11,671 nt of DNA, taken from assembly GCA_964516325.1 (NCBI GenBank), contig CAZFAP010000155.1, forward strand, positions 1 through 11,671. Reading direction: 5' to 3'. Positions 1 through 6,614 of the stretch are shown in pieces. The notes below the pieces were generated by a model. That model saw only the letters and a program-made list of their open reading frames with translations. It was not told where the DNA came from and made no database searches. Origin of the DNA: CAZFAP01 sp964516325. GTDB taxonomy: Bacteria > Auribacterota > JABMQX01. Made by a program: the position numbers and the translations under genes. The first letter of the stretch is position 1. The number at the start of each line of letters is the position of its first letter.

Positions 1-797
1 TTAAGAGCCGGTACGATCGGGTCTGGGCATACGACAACAGCTTTTCGCTTCTGTGGGAGTGGGCCGGCAATACCGGTCATCATCCGTGTCCCGGCGACGT
101 TGACGGCGACGGAAGAGACGAGCTCTTTTGTGGCTTTACGCTTCTCGACGATAACGGCAAGGAGATCTGGCGCCTTGAGCCTGAACCGTCCGGGCACGCT
201 GACACGGCACGGGTCTGCTGGGACCTCGATGGAAAGTCCCAGAATGGTCCGTGGTTCCTCACGACGTGCTGCGGCGGCCAAGACCTCATTGTGACAGACC
301 GTTTGAACCGAAGAGTGTGGCAGATGCGCCCGAGACTAACGCTGCATTTTCAGAGCGCCCGTGCGGCAGAGCTGCGGCCGGATATTCCTGGAAAGGAGAT
401 CGTCGTGGATATCGCTGGCGACCCAGAGCCATCCCCCGACCGGCTTATGATCCTGGACATGAAAGGGAGTATTCTGGGCAGCTACGTCGCAGACTACACC
501 CGATTCCACGACGTGATTGACTGGGATGGAGACGAAGTGATGGAAATCATCATTCCTCGAGGCGATGGGATTTTTGACGGCAGCGGGCGGCAGCTTGTTC
601 GCTTTCTCGATCCACCACCGCATCCGAAAGACCGCGAGACGCCATTCTGTTACGTGGCGGACATGTACAACGACGGGAACGATGACGTTATTCTGCTGGA
701 CGATTTGAGCATCCGCATCTACAACAATCCAAAGCTCCCTGCACGCAAAGCGAAACCGCTCGTGATGAAGCGGTACTATAACTACACCTTCTACTGA
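1..797 (+). CDS. Secreted FG-GAP / rhamnogalacturonan-lyase-like beta-propeller protein, C-terminal part (5' end cut by window)
   Basis: The reading frame is open from the first complete codon at position 3 to TGA at 795-797, giving 264 visible residues; the start lies outside the window. The sequence shows blade-like repeats with acidic Ca-binding-type loops: DVDGDGRDE at 96-122, DWDGDEVMEI from 519 and DMYNDGNDD from 660. Between them are short hydrophobic strands such as LLDDNGKEIWRL and LMILDMKGSILGSY. This pattern is that of FG-GAP/VCBS propellers and resembles the C-terminal propeller of PL11-like rhamnogalacturonan lyases, including the terminal NYTFY-type ending. Such proteins are exported and act on polysaccharides or in adhesion. 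No catalytic residue can be assigned from this fragment, so lyase activity is not claimed. A GTG at 291 could be mistaken for a start, but coding continues well upstream with the same repeat pattern. The gene converges on the metal ATPase with a 29-bp gap and no clear terminator hairpin. Confidence 0.8.
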   Translation, partial: KSRYDRVWAYDNSFSLLWEWAGNTGHHPCPGDVDGDGRDELFCGFTLLDDNGKEIWRLEPEPSGHADTARVCWDLDGKSQNGPWFLTTCCGGQDLIVTDRLNRRVWQMRPRLTLHFQSARAAELRPDIPGKEIVVDIAGDPEPSPDRLMILDMKGSILGSYVADYTRFHDVIDWDGDEVMEIIIPRGDGIFDGSGRQLVRFLDPPPHPKDRETPFCYVADMYNDGNDDVILLDDLSIRIYNNPKLPARKAKPLVMKRYYNYTFY

Positions 798-826
798 ACC
801 TCAGCGGTTGGGGTCGTGGCGGCGAC

Positions 827-3076
827 TCAAGAGCTTGGCTGAGGTGCTGGCGTACTGGCGCCGCGCGACTCAGGGAGGGACGAGGTCGGGTGGTGATTTC
901 TCCTGCCAAGAAGCCTCATCCCGTTGGAAATCACGAGCAGAGAGGCGCCCATGTCTGCGGCTATTGCGGTCCACAGTGAGGCGATTCCGACGCTCGCGAG
1001 CCCTAAGAAAGCCAGCTTGACGGCAAGAGCGAAGGCAATGTTCTGCTTGATGATTTGAAGGGCTCGCCTCGAGTGCGTGATGAGCCAGGGGAGCTTCTTC
1101 AGGTCGTCGGACATCAGGGCGATATCGGCCGTCTCGATGGCGGCGTCGCTCCCAGCTGCGGCCATGGCGATGCCAAATGTAGCTGCCGCCATCGCCGGTG
1201 CATCGTTGACACCGTCTCCGACCATAGCTACCGTTCTCAGCTCGCGGACGAGCGACTCGACGGCTTTGACCTTGTCCCCCGGAAGCAACTCCGCCTTGAA
1301 ATCATCCACGCCGATGCATCCAGCGACAACACGTGCGGTGGTCTCGTTGTCGCCGGTGAGCATGATGACTCGCCGCACGCCCAGTGTCCTCACCAACCTC
1401 ACAACTTCAGGCGCTTCCTTCCTGACGCCGTCCGCAATGGCGATGAGGCCGCAGACGTGCTCATCGTTTCCCACCGCCACAACGGAATATCCACTCTGCT
1501 CCAACTTCTCGGCCCTGTCATGGACTTCGGCGGTTTCCTCTCCCATTTCATCCATAAGTCTATGGCTTCCGATCCAAAAAGCGCGCCCTCCTATCTCACC
1601 CTGCGCGCCCTTTCCCTTGATCGCTTGAGAGTTTTCTGCTGGGCGAGGTGTGATTCCTTCAGCATCGGCTCTGCGAAGGATTGCCCGAGCAAGCGGGTGG
1701 TCGCTTTGCGCCTCGAGCGGGGCGGCTATCTCCAGTAGCTCTCTCGCAGAATGTCCACTGAACGGCACAAGCTCCTGCACCTCCGGCCGCCCATACGTTA
1801 TTGTCCCGGTTTTGTCGAGGGCGAGCGCCTGTAATCTGGCGGGCAACTCGAGGAACATACCTCCCTTGATGAGGACTCCATTGCGCGCGGCGGAGGTCAG
1901 GCCGGAAACGATGCTGACTGGCGTGGAGATCACCAGGGCGCAGGGACAGGCAATCACGAGAATGACCAGAGCACGGTACAGCCATTCTGTCCAGGAGCCA
2001 GCGAACAGAATTGGGGGCGCTACGGCCATGCAGACTGCGATGACCATCATCGCGGGGGTGTAGTAGCGGGCGAACTTGTCAACCCATCGTTCGGTCGGCG
2101 CCCGACGTGAATACGCTTCCTGCACGAGGTGAATGATGTGGGCAAGAGTGGTGTCGTCAGCAGGTTTGGTCGCTCTGAATTCCAGTGCTCCGTCTTCGTT
2201 GATCGTGCCGGCGAAAACCGGGTCGCCGGGCCTCTTGGGGACGGGAACCGATTCGCCCGTTATGGGGGCCTGATTCACCGTCGAGGAGCCCTTGAGGACT
2301 TCCCCATCAAGCGGGACCTTCTCGCCCGGACGCACGAGGACAGTAACGCCAACGGGGACCTCCTCGACGCGTTTTTCGATAATGACGCCATTTTCCGGCG
2401 AGATGTAACGAGCAGTCGTGGGCGACAAGTCCATCAATGCGCTCACGGCGCGGCGAGCGCGAGTAATACTCCACCGCTCCAGAAAAAGCGCCAACGAGAA
2501 TAGGAAAGCCACGGCCGCCGCCTCGAGCCAATCGCCGATAGCGGCGGCGGCAATAATGGCCGTCGTCATGAGCAGGTTCATATCCGCATGCAGCTTCCGA
2601 GCGGCGAGTACAGCCTTCGGAACAACAAACCATGCCCCCGTCGCCATAGAGCACAAGTAGAGAACAATTGAAGGCACGGGGAAGACATGCTCTTCTCCAC
2701 CGGCGACGAGAGCGTGGCGGAAGCCCCCGTGGGCAAGCGAGTGGACCAGGAAGCCCGCCAGCAGAGATATGCCGCTGGCGCAGGTCATAATCAGAGGCCC
2801 CAGTCTCTCCCAAAAGGACCCTTCTTTCAGTCCCAGGGTCTCTCCCTGCCACGGCGCCGCTTTCATGCCGGTGGACGCCACGGCGGCGACTATGGCTTCG
2901 GGGTCAATCCTCGCGGGATCATACGTTACGGTCATCCGCGCGTTCAGGATATCAAACTCCAGCTCCTCAACTCCCGACTTGCCGTCGAGCTCCGCCTTGA
3001 GAGCCACGACTTCTTCCGCGCAGTCCAGTCCGTGCACTTTGTACGTTATCTGCGTTGTGGTCTTGGGTTGAGCCAT
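827..3076 (-). CDS. cadA: Zn/Cd/Pb-translocating P-type ATPase (P1B-2 class)
   Basis: Inner-membrane pump that exports divalent soft metals (Zn, Cd, Pb) using ATP; 749 residues from the ATG at 3076. In order: an N-terminal HMA metal-binding domain (about residues 10-75, motif GLDCAEEV around Cys19), paired N-terminal membrane helices, the actuator domain with TGES, the ion-binding CPC in a membrane helix (377-379), the phosphorylated Asp421 in DKTGT, a nucleotide-binding domain with SDHPLA, GDGVNDAP, and two final helices. The last helices carry AVKLAFL and DMGASLLVISNG, whose Lys and Asp are the P1B-2 signature known from ZntA; this argues against a copper pump. The HMA motif keeps only one of the two usual cysteines. 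An in-frame GTG at 3097 would add seven residues; the ATG is preferred because the HMA region follows at normal distance, although neither start has a strong Shine-Dalgarno. No ArsR or MerR regulator lies next to it. Zinc versus cadmium preference cannot be decided here. Confidence 0.95.
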   Translation of the reverse strand: MAQPKTTTQITYKVHGLDCAEEVVALKAELDGKSGVEELEFDILNARMTVTYDPARIDPEAIVAAVASTGMKAAPWQGETLGLKEGSFWERLGPLIMTCASGISLLAGFLVHSLAHGGFRHALVAGGEEHVFPVPSIVLYLCSMATGAWFVVPKAVLAARKLHADMNLLMTTAIIAAAAIGDWLEAAAVAFLFSLALFLERWSITRARRAVSALMDLSPTTARYISPENGVIIEKRVEEVPVGVTVLVRPGEKVPLDGEVLKGSSTVNQAPITGESVPVPKRPGDPVFAGTINEDGALEFRATKPADDTTLAHIIHLVQEAYSRRAPTERWVDKFARYYTPAMMVIAVCMAVAPPILFAGSWTEWLYRALVILVIACPCALVISTPVSIVSGLTSAARNGVLIKGGMFLELPARLQALALDKTGTITYGRPEVQELVPFSGHSARELLEIAAPLEAQSDHPLARAILRRADAEGITPRPAENSQAIKGKGAQGEIGGRAFWIGSHRLMDEMGEETAEVHDRAEKLEQSGYSVVAVGNDEHVCGLIAIADGVRKEAPEVVRLVRTLGVRRVIMLTGDNETTARVVAGCIGVDDFKAELLPGDKVKAVESLVRELRTVAMVGDGVNDAPAMAAATFGIAMAAAGSDAAIETADIALMSDDLKKLPWLITHSRRALQIIKQNIAFALAVKLAFLGLASVGIASLWTAIAADMGASLLVISNGMRLLGRRNHHPTSSLPESRGASTPAPQPSS

Positions 3077-3489
3077 TCGCGCCGCTGAATTACACACGAT
3101 TTAACATTTCTGGTCGTCCCGACCTCAGGTGCTCGCGGGTGCAGCGGTCTAAAAAGCACACCGTGGACAACTGTCTCTGGAGGGGTGTGGCTGCACTTCG
3201 CTGGTTCATGACATCGGCTCGCCCCGGGACTCGCGGGGCGAGCCGTTGACCGTCCATGACATAAATTAGCATCTATTCAGATCACATTCAAAAACAGAAG
3301 CAGAGTTCAAGTCGTTCCTCTCTTCAACAACGCCCTTCCTGACTGTTCAAGGAATCCCTCCGAAGTAGAATTCCTTCCGACCAGCCAATGTGCATTTGGC
3401 AGTGCGCACGCCGCTGACGGGGACCCGATCCCGAGTCTGCCTCTTTGGGCTCGCTGGCGACGGGAACAATGAGCGTGAGGCTGAATAAC
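3077..3489. other. Non-coding spacer, leader side of the metal ATPase
   Basis: About 410 bp with no convincing gene. Short open frames here lack ribosome binding sites and recognisable products. The only clear structure is the hairpin at 3215-3245 with its flanking direct repeats. A weaker 7-bp inverted repeat, AAGGAAT/ATTCCTT, lies near 3349-3376. The promoter of the ATPase must lie here if it is transcribed from this side, but I cannot pick a convincing -10/-35 pair or an ArsR/MerR-type operator. Confidence 0.5.
3207..3262. repeat. Perfect 11-bp-stem hairpin beside an 8-bp direct repeat
   Basis: The left arm CGGCTCGCCCC (3215-3225) is perfectly complementary to GGGGCGAGCCG (3235-3245) across a 9-nt loop. 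CATGACAT occurs directly before the left arm (3207-3214) and again at 3255-3262, nine bases after the right arm. No T-run follows on either strand, so it is not a standard intrinsic terminator, and no gene ends here. It lies about 140 bp upstream of the ATPase start and could act as leader RNA structure or be a small palindromic insertion. The structure is seen directly; its role is unknown. Confidence 0.6.
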
Positions 3490-3548
3490 TGGGTGCGGCC
3501 GCAGTTAGGTGGCGACGACGAGGCATTTGGACAACGGTGTCGTATTTC

Positions 3549-3594
3549 GCCCGGGGGCTTGGCCCTGGGCTATCTTATTGCGCCCCGTTGGGGC
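3549..3594. repeat. Twin GC-rich hairpins inside the MITE-like element
   Basis: Two adjacent stem-loops are readable: GCCCGGGG (3549-3556) against CCCTGGGC (3563-3570) with one wobble pair, and GCCCC (3582-3586) against GGGGC (3590-3594) around GTT. Sequences of this general form (CCCTGGGC followed by a small CCCC/GGGG hairpin) occur as dispersed extragenic repeats in several environmental phyla; that comparison is from memory and unverified. Confidence 0.45.
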
Positions 3595-3597
3595 TAT

Positions 3598-3648
3598 CGT
3601 GCCTTGGTGTCTTGGTGGTGAGATCGCCATGGCGACCACAAAGGCACG
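3598..3648. repeat. Palindromic repeat with TCGCCATGGCGA core
   Basis: The arms CGTGCCTT (3598-3605) and AAGGCACG (3641-3648) are perfect inverse complements. They enclose an inner partial stem (TGGTGGT against ACCACA) and a perfect 12-bp palindrome TCGCCATGGCGA (3624-3635). The arm sequence belongs to a style of TTGGTGTCTTGGTGGT repeat seen between genes in many environmental bacteria (recollection, not a search). It is nested within the MITE-like element. Confidence 0.5.
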
Positions 3649-3876
3649 AAGACGCCGGTACCCGGGGGGGCCTCCCGAGACTGGACGTAGCCCGCCACGG
3701 ACCCGGACAGCCGGGGAGCAACGCCCAGGGGACTCCCGCACAGATCAACGATCCAAGCTCTGAAGGAGCGCAATAATGAGATGCCCCCAATCGCAGCCGC
3801 ACCCCTGAATAACCTTGACCCTGGGATAATTCCTGACGATAATGTTGGGCGGTGGGGGTTTGTGAGGACAAACGAA

Positions 3877-3883
3877 AGGAGGG
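3877..3883 (+). promoter_or_regulatory. Shine-Dalgarno AGGAGGG that fixes the start of the C39-like gene
   Basis: AGGAGGG ends five bases before the ATG at 3889. The frame is also open from an ATG at 3781, but that start has no RBS, lies inside the inverted-repeat end of the MITE-like element, and would bury the signal peptide behind 36 unrelated residues. Confidence 0.85.
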
Positions 3884-3888
3884 ACCAA

Positions 3889-6156
3889 ATGAACTCCGCC
3901 TCAAGGCCGCTGCTCAAATCCTCAATTTTCGCTTTCATCGTCCTTACCTCTTGCGCCTTTCTCGCCAATCAGGGAAGTCCAGCCTGGATAAGAGGCGTAT
4001 CGTCGAATTTCGATCTCCACAATTTCACGGAAAAGCCGGTCAACGACTTTGAGCTGACTTTGGAACCGGCGCCTATGGTCCCAGCCGGGCGAATCACGAT
4101 CGGGGATATAGTCAAGCTGTATGCCGGACACGCGGGTCGAGGTTGGCGGCCCGAGGTCCGGGAGACAGAGCTGGGGATCGTCATTACCTGGAAGGCGCCT
4201 GACGGAACCTACCTTGAGCCGTGCGAATGGCTCCACCTGGGCATTTCTCTTCGAGCGGGCGCGCCTCCGATCCGGTACGCCAAGGCGACGTGGACTCTCG
4301 ACGGTCGGCCCGTCGGCACGGTGGCTTTCGTCTGGCAGAACTGGGTTGGCTATGCCGACTCCAGCGTGGGGGACATCATCATCCCTCCCACGGAGTTTCC
4401 GACGGTTCCTGGCGGCCAAGAGCCTGATACGCTCATCGTGCTGCGACGATGGGCGGCGTCCAAATCCGTCATCCCCCTGGATAACATGACGCAGGACGAC
4501 CCATTGATCCTCTCGCTCGATTGGTCGCCAAAATCCCAGCAGGACATTCTCACGCCGGATAGCGGACCCTCCGAAATGCTCATTCCTCCCACGGCGGAGG
4601 AGGTCCAATCTGTCGTTGTTCAATACCCCGTCGCCTTGGAGTCCACCGGCAATGTCGAAGCCGTCTTCACCAATCAAGCACAGCTCGTCCACGACCCGCG
4701 ACCCAGGCCCCGCCTCCTCAAGCCTGTGGACAACCTTGGGCTGAGACCGGACATGGTTTATGGAGTGGTTAACCTCTGGGCAACGGAAGATACCGGGTTA
4801 TGGGACGATGAAATTGTGCTGACCGGCTTCGATTTCTCATCCGATGGAGGCAAGAGCTGGGAGCCCATCGGGCAGGATGACGACGGGACTGTTCCCTCCG
4901 AAGCCACACTGCCCAACACCTACGTGCATAACTGGTGGCATGTCCAGTGGGATGTCAGCCAATCCAGGGAAGGCCCCTACCTGGTGAAAGCGACCATGGC
5001 GGACCGGTTCCAGAACATCGGCGAGGACATTATCGAGCTGTATATTGACCCCACACCGCCCATCCCGCTCTTGAAGCTCCGAGACCACCAGGTCTTCGTG
5101 GACCCGACTGACATTTCTTGTACGACCTTCGACGAGGATGTGGTCAGTGTGATCTGGGAGGTGCAGCTCAAGCGTCTTTATTACACAAAGGGGATTCCCC
5201 TTCTGGACCAGCATAACTACGGTGTCGGGCAGGTGAATAACGGGAATATGTACTGTGCTCCGACTGCCAGCGCCGCCTGCCTGAAATGGTGGGCTTCCCA
5301 CGGCTATCCGTCGCTGACGCGGTGCCTTGACGGCTTTGCCCTTACTGACACGCAGCTCGTGGAAGGGCTTGCCGACGAAATGGATACCAGCAGCGTTGGC
5401 GGCACTGCCCCCGCAGACATCGCTTCCGGACTCAGAGAATGGATCAGCGACCGGGGTCTGGGACTGACCGTCACCGGCCCTTCGGCTGTGACTCCCACGG
5501 CTGTCCGCAACGAGGTCGAGAACTGCAAAGAGGACGTCCTCATCGGAATCTACTGGAACACCGGCGGCGGGCACCGCGTGACGGTCAATTCCATCGCCAA
5601 CTTCACCAATGCGGATGGCAGCACGACGGTTGACATCATGGACCCCTGGGACGGCGCCATCGTCAACATCACCATGAAACCGAACGGCGATGTAACATGG
5701 CCGGGGAAGGCGGGAGTTCAGGAATCCGACAACATGATCACCGTCTCGCCCACGAAACCGCGCATCCCGTGGATTTTCATCGCTCAGGGTCTCTCCGTAA
5801 AATGGGACCCGGGCGAACTTCAGCCGGGGCTCTATTTCCTGAGGGCCACCATAACGGATGAGAGGGGCAATCAGGGCTCCTCGCAGATTGTGGCTCGCGT
5901 CGGACAGCAGCTTCTGCCGGTCATCCCCATCAAAATCGCCCTCGGACGAGATAACGCCATACTCCTCCAATGGGAGGAAACCGAATTCGACCTCAAATAC
6001 GCCTACACGGTCGAGTTCACGGATGACCTCCTCGTGGGCATCTGGCAGCCGCTCCCCGGGACGTGGCCCATTTCGGAGACCTCCTGGAGCGGTGACGACA
6101 CTGCCGGACTCGGCCACCGCTATTACCGCATCGTGAAGGACCACGAGCCGAAATAG
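3889..6156 (+). CDS. Predicted lipoprotein with Ig-like modules and a nested C39-like cysteine peptidase domain
   Basis: 755 residues. The N-terminus has a Lys, a hydrophobic stretch and LTSC with Cys22, fitting a lipoprotein signal; a plain signal peptide is the alternative. Residues about 40-280 form an unrecognised, probably beta-rich region. An Ig-like module covers about 285-385 (SSDGGKSWEPIG; VQWD at 352). A papain-fold segment follows: Gln448, then MYCAPTASAACLKWW with candidate nucleophile Cys456, GGGHRVTV with His562, and DIMDPWDG with Asp585. This order and spacing match C39-type (Peptidase_C39_2) folds, so protein or peptide hydrolysis outside the cytoplasm is possible but unproven. 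After it, VKWDPGELQPGLYFLRATIT (from 637) resembles the second half of the earlier Ig module, so the peptidase looks inserted into a second Ig module. The last 80 residues form a module ending in YYRI that recurs in the next gene. It is not a bacteriocin exporter: no membrane or ATPase domains are present. Confidence 0.8.
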   Translation: MNSASRPLLKSSIFAFIVLTSCAFLANQGSPAWIRGVSSNFDLHNFTEKPVNDFELTLEPAPMVPAGRITIGDIVKLYAGHAGRGWRPEVRETELGIVITWKAPDGTYLEPCEWLHLGISLRAGAPPIRYAKATWTLDGRPVGTVAFVWQNWVGYADSSVGDIIIPPTEFPTVPGGQEPDTLIVLRRWAASKSVIPLDNMTQDDPLILSLDWSPKSQQDILTPDSGPSEMLIPPTAEEVQSVVVQYPVALESTGNVEAVFTNQAQLVHDPRPRPRLLKPVDNLGLRPDMVYGVVNLWATEDTGLWDDEIVLTGFDFSSDGGKSWEPIGQDDDGTVPSEATLPNTYVHNWWHVQWDVSQSREGPYLVKATMADRFQNIGEDIIELYIDPTPPIPLLKLRDHQVFVDPTDISCTTFDEDVVSVIWEVQLKRLYYTKGIPLLDQHNYGVGQVNNGNMYCAPTASAACLKWWASHGYPSLTRCLDGFALTDTQLVEGLADEMDTSSVGGTAPADIASGLREWISDRGLGLTVTGPSAVTPTAVRNEVENCKEDVLIGIYWNTGGGHRVTVNSIANFTNADGSTTVDIMDPWDGAIVNITMKPNGDVTWPGKAGVQESDNMITVSPTKPRIPWIFIAQGLSVKWDPGELQPGLYFLRATITDERGNQGSSQIVARVGQQLLPVIPIKIALGRDNAILLQWEETEFDLKYAYTVEFTDDLLVGIWQPLPGTWPISETSWSGDDTAGLGHRYYRIVKDHEPK

Positions 6157-6614
6157 CACTGGTCTCTCGAGGCACGGAGTACACAAGACTCGCCCTGGGA
6201 GGCGGGGAGGGGCGGTATCTTCCTCCGACGAGGCGTGTGACGCACCCACATTGAGACCGGACGTGCAATCTCCGCCCGGTGCGTAGGCTTGCCCCATACG
6301 GGATGACCGCCATCCACCAACGAGGGTCGGTCCGGCGCGGTCCGTCGAGACGCACCCGCCAGGTGTGGGAGCGCATTTGTGGCATCGCCTGAGGTTCCCC
6401 ACCTTGTTCAACCTGCTGCTCCGGCCCTTTGTCCTGCCGGGCCTCAGTGTCGCCATCGGCGCCACTTGAGCCGGGCTTCTCGACAAATGGATTCATCCAT
6501 CCACCAACCAGAATACAGCCGCACCCCAGAAAAACGAGGAACTCCGGCGTTCCCCGTGAGCATTATACAGTGAATGTTCTGACGGCAGACTAATCTGCTG
6601 AGAAGGGGTACAAC
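6157..6614. other. Non-coding spacer between the C39-like and dehydrogenase-like genes
   Basis: 458 bp with no supported gene. It contains a repeat copy at 6473-6527 and a small stem (GCAGA 6585-6589 with TCTGC 6594-6598, extendable by two pairs) just upstream of the next gene's ribosome binding site AAGGGG (6603-6608). I see no T-tract terminator after the stop at 6156 and no convincing promoter pair. The 6157-6470 part is GC-rich and contains a short ACCGG/CCGGT inverted repeat at 6256-6280, but nothing else I can name. Confidence 0.5.
6473..6527. repeat. Dispersed intergenic repeat, copy A
   Basis: A 55-bp segment beginning GGGCTTCTCGACAAATGG and ending ACAGCCGCACCCC aligns without gaps to 8844-8898, about 48 of 55 identical by eye. 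It lies in the spacer about 90 bp upstream of the dehydrogenase-like gene. Its right end carries the same GCCGCACCC core as the MITE-like element's right terminus. No matching inverted left end was found nearby, so this may be a partial copy. Confidence 0.7.

Larger units (their letters stand above)
3490..3804. mobile_element. MITE-like non-coding element with terminal inverted repeats and 9-bp flanking duplication
   Basis: The left end GGGTGCGGCCGCAGTT (3491-3506) is matched in inverted orientation by AATCGCAGCCGCACCC (3789-3804), 13 of 16 positions by eye. The exact 9-bp word CTGAATAAC lies immediately outside both ends, at 3481-3489 and 3805-3813, as expected for a target-site duplication. 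Inside are a second inverted pair, TTATTGCGCCCC (3575-3586) and GGAGCGCAATAA (3765-3776), and several hairpins. There is no transposase gene; small open frames inside have no RBS and low-complexity products. The element is about 315 bp, the size of a miniature inverted-repeat element that would be moved in trans. It sits 70-400 bp upstream of the C39-like gene and may contribute promoter or leader sequence to it. Family assignment is not possible from one copy. Confidence 0.6.

Noticed and set aside
1055..1738. Plus-strand frames inside the ATPase region
   Set aside because: They overlap the catalytic core of the P-type ATPase on the other strand and encode no recognisable motif.
3077..3097. 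GTG start for the ATPase at 3097
   Set aside because: Adds seven residues without family support; the ATG at 3076 gives a normal N-terminus, although the RBS evidence is weak for both.
3505..3776. Small open frames within the MITE-like element
   Set aside because: Several overlapping frames on both strands, all Arg/Pro/Gly-rich with no RBS; they are by-products of palindromic GC-rich sequence.
3781..3888. Upstream start giving a 36-residue longer C39-like protein
   Set aside because: No RBS, sequence derives from the end of the MITE-like element, and it would displace the signal peptide; AGGAGGG before 3889 decides the start.
6256..6283. Inverted repeat resembling group II intron domain V on the minus strand (ACCGG, GAGA loop, CACGTCCGGT)
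   Set aside because: The outer stem does not pair and no reverse transcriptase, maturase or other intron domain is nearby; likely coincidental or an unrecognisable remnant.
4837..6486. 549-residue open frame on the minus strand across the C39-like gene
   Set aside because: It is antisense to a gene with a clear RBS, signal peptide and domains; its product is Arg/Gly/Asp-rich without recognisable motifs, as expected from GC-rich shadow frames.
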